DNA of 64,000 nucleotides, from positions 8,113,071 to 8,177,070 of the forward strand of contig JAPTYO010000011.1 of the NCBI GenBank assembly GCA_036873135.1, given 5' to 3'. The DNA comes from Clarkia xantiana subsp. parviflora (taxonomy: Eukaryota > Streptophyta > Magnoliopsida > Myrtales > Onagraceae). Of this stretch, positions 49,604 through 60,810 are shown one piece after another (the stretch's first letter is position 1; every line of letters begins with the position of its first letter). A program made the translations under genes and the position numbers. The notes under the pieces were generated by a model. That model was not told where the DNA came from. It was given only the letters and a program-made list of their open reading frames with translations, and ran no database searches.

Positions 49604-52600
49604 TTCAACAAACTGCTACAACATGCTGGAGGTAGTGGCAACTCAGCTGCCACTGCAATCGCATCTGCAGCAGATCAAATTGCTGCCACTGGTATGATTT
49701 CTTTGACCACCCTGTTTGATAATTCAAAGTGCTGGATTGTTGATACAGGTGCCAGCAATCATATGACAAAATCCAAGACTTGGTTGACTGATTTTAAAAT
49801 TTTAGATGATACCAAAGTCCAATTACCTAATGGCCTATTTTCCAAAGTTGCTGGGATTGGAAACTATTCTTTTGACAAAGGCAAAATACTGAGAAACGTT
49901 TTTTACATACCTGACTTTGAATATAATCTTATTTCTTTTTCTCAGCTTACAAAGGAATTAAACTGCTCTATCATTTTCTCTCCCAAAATCTTTCTTCTGC
50001 AGGACCTCTCAAATGGGAAGGTCTTGGAAAATGGTGAGCAAATTTCAGGCCTTTATGTGTTCAATCCTAGCAAGCACAATTTTGTTTCTGCTTCCTTGGC
50101 CAATACTGATCAGAATCTTGCCATTCTCTGGCGTAGAAGATTTGGGCACGCTTCTTTTAAAACATTGCAGCTTATTGATACCCTCACTTGTTTTAGGAAT
50201 AAAGAACTTGCAGTTCATGATTGCTCTGTTTGTCCTCTAGCAAAAATGACCAGATTACCTTTCCCTTTATCTGATTCTAGAGCTTCAGCTTTTTTTCAAC
50301 TTGTTCACTGTGATGTATGGGGACCATACCATTCTGCCACACATGATAATAAAAAATATTTTCTTACCATTGTAGATGATTATACTCGTGTTACTTGGGT
50401 TTTTTTGATGCAATTTAAACATGATGTGGCTGAATTGCTGAATTTTTTTGTCAAAATGGTTGAAACACAATTTCAAACAACCATTAAGACAGTCAGAACA
50501 GACAATGGGGGAGAATTCTTCAGTGATCATTTAACTCTTTTTTTCAAAAATAAAGGAATTCTTCACCAAAGTTCTTGTTCTTATACCCCCCCAACAGAAT
50601 GGTAGGGTTGAACGTAAACACAGACAATTATTAGAAATTGCTAGAGCACTGAAACTGCAAGCTTCTTTACCAAATATTTTTTGGGGTGAATGTATTCTCA
50701 CTGCATGTTATCTCATCAATTTGATGCCCACAAATGTTTTGAATAACAAATCCCCTTTGGAAATTTTATCTGGAAATAAACCTGATATCAAGCATCTGAG
50801 AGTTTTTGGCTGTTTGGGATATGCAAAAAAACCTCTTATCATTGATAAATTTGCTGCCAGAAGCATCCCTTCTGTTTTCTTGGGATACTCTGAAACAAAG
50901 AAAGGTTATAAAATGTATGATCTGACATCCAAACGTTTCTTTATCAATAGAGATGTCAAATTTTTTGAGGATATCTTTCCCTTTGTTGGCAGCAAATCGG
51001 ACTCTGTTCCAATTATTTTTGACTATCCTATTTCAACCACTCTCTGTGATGATGCTGACCCTATTAGCACTCCTGTGCCTGAGCAGTCTATTGATTATGC
51101 TCCTGTTGATGACCATGATGAACTTTCTGGTTCTGATGTCACTATTGTCCCTCCAATTACAAATGATGAGGCAACTATTACAGAGTTGAATGATACTACC
51201 TTATTGCCTTCTGATGCACCCAATCCCCCTGAGTCCGAATTGTGGAGATCTACCAGAGTGAGAAAACCCCCATCTATCTCACTGATTATGATACTACTGC
51301 CACCTCAACTGTCCATCCCATGCAAAATTTTCTGTCTTATGGTTTAGTTAAGGATCATTATCGATGTTATATATCTTCTATATCCTCCTTAACTGAACCT
51401 AACAATTTTTCTGAGGCTGTCAGTGATCCAGGTTGGATACAAGCTATGCAAGATGAGATTTCTGCCCTTGAGGCAAATCAGACATGGGATCTGGTTCCTC
51501 TCCCAAAAGGTAAAAAGGCTATTGGTTCAAAATGGGTTTATAGGTTGAAATTCAATGCTGGTGGTAGTCTAGAAAGGTACAAAGCTAGGTTGGTAGCTAA
51601 GGGATTCAAGCAACAGTATGGTATTGATTATTTTGAAACTTTTTCCCCTGTTGTTAGGATGAACACTGTTAGAACTGTGTTAGCCTTAGCTGCTCTTAGC
51701 CATTGGCCCTTATACCACATGGATGTGTACAATGCTTTTTTACAAGGCGATTTAGATGAAGAGGTTTACATGAGTCTCCCTCAAGGATTTACCAGTCCAA
51801 AGGGGGATGTTGAACTAGTTTGTCGACTGCGTAAATCCTTGTATGGGCTCAAACAAGCCTCAAGACAATGAAATTTAAAACTCACAGATGCCTTGATTAA
51901 AGCTGGTTACACTCAGTCATTGCATGATTACTCTTTATTTACAAAGTATGATGGTGATGAGCTTGTTGTCCTGTTGGTTTATGTTGACGATCTGCTTATA
52001 TCTGGCAATAGTTCTAAACTCATTACTGAATTGAAAAATGTTCTTCAAAATAATTTCAAAATGAATGATCTGGGGGAGTTACAATATTTTCTTGGTATTG
52101 AGATAGCTAGATCTGATGATGGGATTGTTCTTTGTCAAAGGAAGTATGCTCTAGAGTTGATTTCTCATGTGGGTTTAGCTGGTAGTAAAACTGCCAGAAC
52201 TCCTATGGAGGCAAATCCTAAGCTGACTAGTAAGGATTATGATGATTTTGTTGGCCTAAATTCTGATGATTCTGTCCTAAGTGATGTCACTAGTTTTAGG
52301 AGACTGATAGACAAGTTATTATATATTACCATTACGAGACCTGATATATCTTTTGCAGTACAACATTTGAGCCAATTCTTATCTTGTCCGAAGCAGTCAC
52401 ATTTCAATGCTGCAATGCGTGTGGTAAGGTATATAAAAAGGGAACCTGGTAAAGGTTTGCTTTTTTCAGCCCATGATGAAATTAGTTTGCAGGCATTTTG
52501 TGATTCAGATTGGGCTTCCAATCCTGAAACCAGAAGATCCTTAACTGGATATGCCATTCTTTTAGGTAAGTCTTTGATTTCGTGGAAGGTTAAAAACATG

Positions 52601-53043
52601 AAACTGTTTCTAAATCCTCTGTTGAGGCTGAATATCGCAGTATTGGTCACACTGTTTCTGAAATAGTTTGGTTAAGAGGTTTGTTGGATGAACTTGGTTT
52701 TAAACAAAATGCAGCCACGTTATTGCATTGCGATAACAAAGCTGCTATTCAAATTGCGACAAATCCTATTTTTCACGAACGAACCAAACATATTGAAATT
52801 GATTGTCATTTTTCTAGACAGTTTTTTACTAATGGTTCTGTGAAGGCTGTTTTTGTTAGGACAGGTGATCAACTGGCTGATTTATTTACGAAGTCCTTGG
52901 GGAGCAAACAACATTATTTCTTAGCAGGAAAACTGGGTATGAAGAATTTGTTTCCAGGAAAATTCTTTGATGAAGATGAGAAGGAAGAAGTCTGCTCGAA
53001 GACAGGGGGAGTTCATAGAGCTGTGCTTGAGGGGGAGTGTTGA
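49604..53043 (+). pseudogene. copia Pol region (protease, integrase, RT, RNase H), disrupted
   Basis: The domains are in Ty1-copia order: protease with WIVDTGASNHMT near 49735, integrase with a VDDYTR and RTDNGGEF pair at 50.37-50.52 kb, reverse transcriptase with YVDD near 51.99 kb, and RNase H ending near 52.9 kb. The breaks are a frame shift at the run of seven Cs 50586-50592, a second at the C-run 51267-51271, a stop at 51869-51871 inside the reverse transcriptase, and a third shift at the A-run 52592-52596 in RNase H. Two of the shifts lie in homopolymer C runs and one in an A run, so sequencing error should be excluded. Confidence 0.9.
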
Positions 53044-53394
53044 GAGTCAAGCCCAGCCCAGTTGTCAAGCCCATGAATTGTTTAGTTTTTCTTTCTGTTA
53101 ATCTTTTGTTTGTGTTTAGCTTTTGGGTTGAGATTCTTTTGGGCTGAGATTTGTTTTTAGCCCAGTTACTGTATTTGTATAGTGGGCCGGTTCCTTCTTG
53201 TATGTTGGGTTAAGGCCCTCGAGCTGGTCTCAGGCCTTCCTTTAGTGATAAATAAGGGGAGAGGCAGCCAGGTGAAGGAACATGCCTCGATGAACCGCAA
53301 ATGTGTGTGTCCTTTCATTTTTCCTTCGACATTTCTCTCCAAGAAATATCTCTTCATCTTCCTCATATGAAACCCTAGGTTTCAACATTTATCA
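53038..53394 (+). repeat. 3' LTR of copia element (357 bp)
   Basis: It is preceded by the purine tract GAGGGGGAG and has the same termini as the 5' LTR. It contains 10 extra bases near 53090 and about seven substitutions relative to the 5' LTR. Confidence 0.95.
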
Positions 53395-53399
53395 TAAGG

Positions 53400-54318
53400 T
53401 ACCAACAAACTATCTTTTCCATTTAACAATAAAGTACGAAGCCAAGACCTAAAATCATAATAATTGTCTCCTAAAGATGGATCTACGTACAATCAAACTG
53501 AGAAATATCTTCATGAAAAACGGATGTACTATCTTCAAATAAAAATTTGAACTTAGGCTTGGTGTTGAAGGGTGTGACAGACAGAGCTGACTTGACTGGT
53601 TCCTTCACAAACTTGTTATCAATCACTGAAATTCAAAGAAAGAAAAAACAAATTGTTTGGTAAATCATCAATTCATGCTGCATGAACTTGAAAAAACACT
53701 TTTTTGTTTACCCTAGAAAGGTTGAGCACAGTAGGGGCATACCTGCAAGTCATTATTTAACAAAGATCTGCAGCAAAGTACTTCATAGTTTTAGTCATAT
53801 GCTATGAACTCTAAAAGGTACTATATGTATTGGCTTATGATATTACTTACTTGAAGGTCTTAAACTCTTGTCCACAGCTCGGACACTGTTAGAAATAAAC
53901 ATTTTTCATCGGTTAATAGCGAATTCTTTACTAAATACCAGAAAATCTGCAAATTAAGGAAATGAGTAGAGGTAATAGATGTCTCACAGTGCTTTGAACA
54001 ACATGTTTTCCAGCCCACCAGAAGAAAACTCCTATTTCCACAACCGGTACAACCACAACATCTCCCTTTGTTGCTCTAGCCGACGCAGTGTTGTAGGCGA
54101 ACTTTCTGAAATAACTCATTATGGGCTCATTTTGTCATTGCTTTATATCCCAGACATTGTGTCCTGCCGGGAAGCGAGTTCTTTCCGGTAGACTTGCGAG
54201 TGTTGAAACTCGTTCATTCCTTTCTTCATCATCGGACTTAGCATTCATTTTCCCCTTCTTGCAAGTGTCAATGCTGACGTCTCTTACATTTGATATGTGT
54301 CTTCCAGCGGCTGTGATT
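53400..54318 (-). other. Exon-like fragments of an unrecognised minus-strand gene
   Basis: Reading the minus strand from 54116, an ATG ORF starts MSYFRKFAYNTASARATKGD and contains a hydrophobic stretch. It ends at a GTGAGA donor near 53991. A second piece after an acceptor near 53890 encodes CPSCGQEFKTF, a CxxC half-knuckle. A third at about 53485-53625 encodes FVKEPVKSALSVTPFNTKP. Phases are compatible if a small extra exon near 53730 is used, but this is speculative. The copia element lies just downstream. I do not recognise the family; it could be a real small gene or a remnant. Confidence 0.35.
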
Positions 54319-55437
54319 TCATGAATGACGCTTTTTCCCACGCTTGGCGGGAGGTGGATTATCATTCACATTTTCTTTTCCTTTGCCTTTTCCTGACGAC
54401 TCCGCCCGAGTCTTCTTTTGATGCTTGTTGCCTTGGTCAACATATTTCTTCATTTCTCCTTTCAAGATTAAGTTGTTTACATGGAACCTTAATCTAACAC
54501 AGATATCCGTCTCATGCCCATACACTTCGTGGTTTTCACACCACTTGCTTTCATCTTTTTCCAACGGACCTTTGCGGAAATTAGGAGGCTTTTTCCACAG
54601 TTTGGTTTCCTTCATTTCTTTCAAGATTGCAGACAACGGTGCGTTCAATGAAACACATTTGGAGAGATTGGTCTCTTTGAGCTTTTGGATGTCTGATTTG
54701 AATGGCCTCTTTCTTTGTGGTTGTCGTTGCCTGTTTTGTTGACTATCCTGCAGTGGTCTTGCTGGGCTGCTGTTGCCCTTTTTCCGGGAAGCATTCGTCT
54801 TAGCCTTGTTTTGCTCCCTACACCTCTCCAGTTCTGTGAAGTCTCTTACTCTTGATGCCAGCTCTTCAAGCTTCTCACATTCTTGGCTCCTTAGAATTTC
54901 TCTGAATGCCAACAATTCTTCAAGTGCAACCATCATGACGGGAGTGACTGTTGGTGGTGGATTTGCACCTTCTTCTTTTTGCCGAACTCCTTCAGCTGGC
55001 ATCCCGTAAGGGAACTCTTTATTGATGTGCTCCCTAGGCTCGAATCCCGGCGGAGGTGTTACGTGCGCTGCATTGTGGACTCCTGGGCCATGCTGTGCGA
55101 ATGGCGCACTTCTTGTTGGCATGGAAGAAACAGTGGATGTGGCAACAGGAATGTAAGAGGGTCCATGCTGACTTCTCGTCGGCTTCTGCGTGGTTATGAC
55201 CGAGGCGTCGTTGTGTGGGTACACAATGTGCTATTTGTCTTTTGATGAGAAGCCAATGACATCTTCTATGTCGGCATCTTTCTTGACGACATCTTTCATG
55301 ACGACATCTTTCATGACAGCATCTTTCTTGATGGCATCTTGGGACTTGCGCGTTGTCTGTGCAGCGTACACTTCTTGCTCGTATGACATCTCGCCTCCGG
55401 CGTCAAAGCCTCCAAAGATCACGTGTACGTTTTCCAT
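54319..55437 (-). pseudogene. Ty3-gypsy Gag remnant
   Basis: This is one reading frame on the minus strand from an ATG at 55437, interrupted by a TAG at 55231-55233, and open again to 54319. The downstream part has the plant gypsy Gag C-terminal features: a Pro/Gln/Arg-rich linker, LNAPLSAILKEMKE, and a CX3HX3GH...C-like region (WCENHEVYGHETDIC) followed by LILKGEMKKYV. An IFGG-type segment lies upstream of the Gag homology, which is unusual because it normally lies downstream. There is no protease, RT or integrase after it: the element is truncated at its 3' side. Confidence 0.75.
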
Positions 55438-55474
55438 CTCGTTATCGTTAGGAGCGATTGCTTCTTGTTCGAAT

Positions 55475-55492
55475 CTCACGGACGGCGCCAAG
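55475..55492 (-). other. Primer-binding site of the gypsy remnant
   Basis: On the minus strand, TTGGCGCCGTCCGTGAG immediately follows the LTR end CAACA. TGGCGCC-type sites are common in plant Ty3-gypsy elements. Confidence 0.65.
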
Positions 55493-56309
55493 TGTTGCGT
55501 CCAAATCCAACCGGGTAGTCGGACTCTTTGGCACTTCGGGTATGGGGACACGTCGGGTGTCGGAAGCGGATTGTTTGATGACGACAAGGGGCCGTTGACC
55601 GGTGCGCGGTTGACGGTTATCGGCTGTGCACGGTTGACGGCTGCCGGTTGACAGTTGACGGTTGACGGCTGTGCAAGCTTGTCAGCAAGGTAAGCTTATC
55701 TCATTCGCGTGATATCACTTGCACACGGGACAATAGCCGGCACGGAGAGCGGGGGTGGTGCCGGTTGAGCCCTCTCTGATGCCTAAATGAGAGTCTAGAG
55801 AGGAAATCCTAGAGAGAGGTCAGAGCTTCTAGGCCAAATCTCTTGAGAATATGTGAGAGAAGGTTCCAAATGGGTGGCCAAGGTCTCCTATTTATAGGCA
55901 AACTTAGAACCGAACCCGGTTTTTTATGCGGTTCGACGCCGGTTTAATGGAAAGTAAGAACCGTCGTCTGGTTTGTTTAAGTTTGGCCTAGGAGAACTCT
56001 TTCACTCAGTGTTCGGACGATAAAAAAAAGATGCGCGTGTTACCCGTTAACGGTCCGGACCACGTCGGATTCGACATCCGGCGTGGTCCGGACCGCCTAG
56101 GGCAATCCAGATTGGTCCGGTTTGCCATAAGGCAATCCGGGCCTCCGGTTTGCCTTAGGGAAATCCGTAGGTTTCGGTCCGGACGCATACGTGCGTCCGG
56201 ACTGTTTTGTTCCTCGGGTGTTTTTTTTCCCCAGATCCGTTTGTGATTTTCGACGTGTTTGCGGAGTCCTGAATGTAAATACGAACCCGAATTGGGCAGA
56301 TATCCAACA
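55493..56309 (-). repeat. 5' LTR of the truncated gypsy element (817 bp)
   Basis: On the minus strand it starts TGTTGGATATC and ends GACGCAACA, so the termini TGTTG...CAACA are inverted. The end abuts a TGGCGCC primer-binding site and the gag remnant. A palindromic TATA-box-like CCTATTTATAGG lies at 55888-55899. The region contains GC-rich repeated GTTGACGG and GGTCCGGA motifs. No second LTR is in the window, so no target duplication can be scored. Confidence 0.7.
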
Positions 56310-56970
56310 CCGTGAATATATAAACCATTTCTAAAACTACACTACGTATTAAGCTACTAATTCCACTTCGGACTGGATCACCGGATGGACACTGTGCAGT
56401 GGCGGACCCAAGATCCGACGTCAATGGGTGCAATCAGTAGCGGAGTTAGATTCGGGATGAATGGTTCAACCAAAAGTAAAATGTACTTACTACTAAGAGT
56501 ACGACCGGATGTCGAATTATTATCAATTTGGTAAATGTAAAATATATTTTTTATTAAATAATGTCATGTTCTAAAACATATTTAGCTAATTATTAATTTA
56601 TTCCATAAATAAGTATTCACTAATAATACCTATATATTAAATATTATCACCAAATTTATAATAGGCTGAAAATAACTAAGACCGCGTTCTAGCCATCAAG
56701 CAATCATAATTTCGAAATTTATGTATAGATGAGATGACTGACCTTTAATATTAACCGAAAAAGACATATATTTTTTCCCCAAAAAACATGTCTTTTTGTC
56801 TAAGACATAACACGGTTAATAATTGTTACATAGTTTTGCCATATTTTCAAATACGTTGTTCATATATCCTTCCATACATATTAAAGTATAATAATATTAT
56901 ATTTACGAACAAAATGTACAATATTACATCATTTTAATTTTTCTTAAACATAATAATTACAACGTGATTG
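56310..56970. other. Spacer with a decayed copy of the 57.0-kb C-terminal exon
   Basis: At about 56346-56395 the minus strand is a diverged copy of the end of the ORF at 56977-57114, encoding HPVIQSEVELVA and a stop. The match breaks off at 56398. The rest is AT-rich without a gene. Confidence 0.5.
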
Positions 56971-56976
56971 CTAAAA

Positions 56977-57114
56977 CTACGCTGCTGCTAATTCCACTTC
57001 CTGAATCACCACTGGATGGACATTGTGCTTCACCCTCTTGCATCTAGCCAGATATACAATGACAAACAATATAAACCCTAACACAACCAGCAATACTGCG
57101 AGGATCAAGTTGTC
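56977..57114 (-). pseudogene. C-terminal part of a small single-pass membrane protein
   Basis: The minus-strand open frame begins DNLILAVLLVVLGFILFVIV, a strong transmembrane helix, continues YLARCKRVKHN and ends EVELAAA before a TAG. It contains no Met, so it needs an upstream exon or start. A short ATG ORF (MGE) lies on the other side of the Helitron at 57153-57715; removing the Helitron joins it to YYTYNHKEDINS, but in a different frame from the helix. I do not recognise the family. It may be an exon of a spliced gene or a pseudogene. Confidence 0.45.
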
Positions 57115-57152
57115 CTACTGTTGATGTCTTCCTTGTGGTTGTAGGTGTAATA

Positions 57153-57715
57153 TCTATATAATAATATAACTTAAATACCCTCTCTCCATTTTAGAGGTTG
57201 TTTAAAATGTTGCCAAGTCATCAACTTAAATTCTTATTGGTTAATACATTTTGCCTATATTTTATTTTTTATATAGGTTAAAAAAATGTCAAAGTGATTT
57301 GCACTCCATCAAACAATTAAACTCTCCATCCGTTTCACATGCTCATTTATCCTTCCAACCTTAAACCAATTAAACTACAACCGTTTCAACCGTTTCTTCA
57401 AGCAATTAAACTCCAATCGTTTCATATCACTACCATTTTGATCATTTCATTTGATCGATGATTTAAGGGATTCACTTGCAGTTTCAAGGAACTATGACCT
57501 CGCAATAATATAAGCTAAAACTCAATTTCTTCCCATCTATTGGAGGCGACTGTCAAGCTCTTGGGCGGCACATGCACTTTGAAATAATGTAACACGACAA
57601 CATATAAAATAATACAATATTTACAAAAAGAAAAAAAAAACCGTTAACATAATAAACACAAACAACTATTATCGAAAATATCGAGCTCCGCACATTGCGC
57701 GGGGAAAATACATAG
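57153..57715 (+). mobile_element. Small non-autonomous Helitron, 563 bp
   Basis: It starts TCTATATAATAATATAAC and ends with a GC hairpin (CTCCGC...GCGGGG) followed by AAAATACATAG. It sits between host A (57152) and T (57716). The last bases are ATAG rather than CTAG. The related end at 44643 reads GTACACTAG, so one C seems to have been lost. There is no helicase ORF. Confidence 0.75.
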
Positions 57716-58763
57716 TTCACCCATAATTTGCAATGAAAAATGAAGAGGGAACAGATATGATGAAGAGGTAGAGAGAAATGAGAAGAATGAGATAGATCAA
57801 CTGAGAAGGATGGATGATAGAAAAGCGGAAGAAGGCGGCTTAGCTACACAAAGCATCGGGGTGCATTGCAATTTGCAGATGATTAATAATCATCACTCTC
57901 CTATCTCCTATATTTGATTCTTGACTATTTTTTTTTTCCCAAAACGATGGTTATAATTTTATTATTATTATTAGGGTATTCCTAATTAATTATTCGGTTG
58001 CAAATTTTACTTATATATAAAAAATATATTTATTATAATATTATTGACTTGGGAAGTCGTTTTTTTAAAATTAATATATTAACATATTCATCTTATCATC
58101 GATTAATGTGTTGAATTTGAGGGCTATGTGAAAGTAAATAATTTAAGCTTATTTCTATATTTACAAAATAAATATTTTCTGCATTGCATAAACTTTCAAA
58201 GATAAGCTATGTTCATTTTCGAGTATGAATATAAGTTTCGTATTTTGAAATTTGGATTAAATCTGACTATGTGCTCGTAAGTCTAGATACAGTCTAAACT
58301 CTTATGAGGCCCCCTCCGACGTATCGCCTCTGGTCGAACCAGCAGATATATTTAGACTTTATATCCTTCCAATGGAGGCTAAACAATGGAGCCGATCCAG
58401 CGGCATACCTTTCAATTGGGATTAAACATTGGAGTTTTCCTACATGCATCATAGGTGTGGTGAAAAGACTAGAGCAGCCTCTGATTCATTCTGACTTTCG
58501 ATTAAATTTGAGAGTTTGATCCACTTTACACCATCTTCCTATTTTTTTTTTCCCTCAACTCGTAAGGAAAATCAAATAAAATGTAAATTTTACAAAGAGA
58601 AAGTTAAACTTTTATTAAACTTCAAAAAGAAATGCAGAGATCTAAATGTTGTACTCAGTATGTACATATCACAGCAATTCCTTCCTAATCAAAATGAACA
58701 ACAAAGCAACCACATTCAGCCGATTACACAACTCTCGGACTAAATCCAATAAAAGTAAATCAA
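57716..58763. other. AT-rich spacer, no recognised gene
   Basis: Next to the Helitron the minus strand has a CT-rich stretch leading to ATGGGTGAA, possibly the leader and start of the small membrane-protein gene. Further right are AT-rich sequence and short ORFs that I cannot support. The region next to 58764 should include the 3' UTR of the Mpv17 gene. Confidence 0.4.
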
Positions 58764-60810
58764 TCATCGACCATGCCCTTTCTTATCACTTGTGGGAACC
58801 AATGAAGAAAGCCACTGCTTCCAAGGAGCATCCTCCTGCTGCTCCACCCATGACAAGAAGCAGCTATCCAACAAGCAGAAAGTGTTCACATACAGAAGCT
58901 GATACCTGACAGGGATGAATCTGAAATTTGCAACTTGAACGATCGGCCATATTGCTCCTTCTAGGATAAACGCGGGGAGGAAATCCCTCTTCACATCTTC
59001 CTTTACTTGCGGGAGACTTTTCCCCGAAGCAAAACCCATGTAGGAGAAGAACACGAGTAGATCCAAGGGTCCGAAGATGAGTCCATCAAGTGCCACTTTG
59101 GCAGCAACAAATCTTGAGGAATTCGGCGTCATTCCCAATCTCACCTTTATGAGCCGATCCAACCCTTCATACCTAATCAGAGTAAAGGAGAAAGTGAGTG
59201 TTTAGCAGATACAAGGCATCTGTTGCATAACGCATATTCAATCATGCTTCTCTTTATGTTGCCTATCATTTGGCAAGGGAGGTCAATGAAACTTCCACAA
59301 ATTAACGGTATGTAGCTAGTAGGATGCCATGTAGACAATTAAGATTCATATTATAAGATCTTTACAAAATGAATTCTAGATGAAGTACTGAAATACCAGA
59401 AATGGCCCACAGGTCCAACGAATCCAAGCCCGAACAAGCTAGTAGTAGCCACTCGCCTCCAATTGATGTTCAGTTTATTTTCCTTATCCTGTAAAGAGCA
59501 ATAATTTCAGGAAGTTTCTTGAATGACATCATAATGTGTATAGGACATAAGAAAAATGGCAGCAAAAAAAAAAAAATGAGACCATTTTTGGGCTCAATAA
59601 CGCAAATACATCAAAGGTTTGGCTACTCCAACTTGTAATAGAGTTCAAAGAATACAAGTCTCATAAACATTAGTAAAACAGGCCAATCTTGTTAAAGATT
59701 TGCATATCCAAGGTGAAACTAATGTGCTCTGTCAACTATGCTTGAATCAACTCAGTAAGCAAAAGGCATGGCTAACTATACACAACAAAGAGATTACTAA
59801 CAATTTCCCGAAGATCAATTTAAAGCAATACAAACTATTTCGGTATTTCCAAATGACTGTTGTGCCTGATAGCAAGAGGTTGCAGTCAAGATAAATACTG
59901 GGTATGGGGAAGCAAATCAAGTATTAAAACATCATAACAGCATAAACAGGTTCATAGTTTGGCCCTCTACTAAAAAAAGTTCACCCTAGAGCTGAAGAAC
60001 AATACTCAAAGTTCCATGGCTAAGAATCAAGATTTATTTCCATTAGCAAAACTTTACGTATTTCATTTCAGAACAGAAACCCAAGGGATTTTGCAGCTCT
60101 GGATAATGCTATTCTCCTGATAATCTGTTCCAAGAAATCTAAAATGCAGGCATGAGATGTTAAAATATATGTTGAAGGTGGGTTGATTAAGGTTTAAAAG
60201 GCCTAATAGCTTCAAACTGAGCCGGGTAGTACATGCAATAGTTCCATCTTACAATTCCAAACTGAATTCTGAATAATCAGCAACAAGGTGCACTACATTG
60301 AAAGTGAACAGCCGTAAACCTCATATTCATAGGTGCCAATCAAGAGACAATGCGAGCTTTTTGATAAGTTTGCAGCCGAAAAAACCCATCAAAGCAAGAT
60401 AATGTTCCTTGATTTAAATCTTACCTATATAAGAATAATCATACAACAATAACCATCTTAATTAGGTTATCTACCATGCTGCAAGATATAATCAACAGGA
60501 GGTCGGCTATAAGAACCAACAAGAAGCATTGAAGATGCAATTGAAAAGTAAAGAAGCAACGAATTAGGCTTCGCTGCTGCTTTCAATACTGGTAATGAAT
60601 CAGACTATTGCAACAATGAGCAGAATCTAGGATATTTCTTGGACAACTTACATCTACTTTGAGTTTTAGATTCCTCTTGGTGGTGGTCCAGTGAGTGACG
60701 GTCTGCGCAGCAACGTCGCCGACTCCCCAAATCAAGCCTGAGCTGATGATCTGCGTCTTCACAGGGTGGACCTGCAAGCAGGACTGGTACCATTTCCATA
60801 GCCGGAACAT
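58764..60810 (-). CDS. Mpv17/PMP22 family membrane protein
   Basis: There are three exons, 60652-60810, 59397-59488 and 58764-59172, with GT-AG borders and one open frame of 219 aa. It is closely similar to Arabidopsis At3g24570 as I remember it. Family landmarks in order are HPVKTQIISSGLIWGVGD near the N-terminus, RRVATTSLFGLGFVGPVGHFWY, AAKVALDGLIFGPLDLL, KRDFLPAFILEGAIWPIVQ, ANFRFIPVRYQLLYVN and a final WVEQQEDAPWKQW. Mpv17/PMP22 proteins are four-helix membrane proteins of peroxisomes, mitochondria or chloroplasts, with channel-like roles proposed. The longer upstream open frame has no ATG, so I start at the ATG at 60810. It appears intact. Confidence 0.93.

Larger units (their letters stand above)
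47888..53394 (+). mobile_element. Ty1-copia retrotransposon, full-length structure, broken coding frame
   Basis: This is a 5507-bp element with two LTRs, a methionine-tRNA type primer-binding site, gag, protease, integrase, reverse transcriptase and RNase H in Ty1-copia order, and a purine-rich tract before the 3' LTR. The flanks are TAAAG (47883-47887) and TAAGG (53395-53399), a 5-bp target duplication with one mismatch. Comparing the LTRs by eye I count about 7 substitutions in 347 bp plus one 10-bp length difference, so the insertion is fairly recent. The coding frame carries two in-frame stops and three frame disruptions, so it cannot make its own full polyprotein. Confidence 0.95.
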
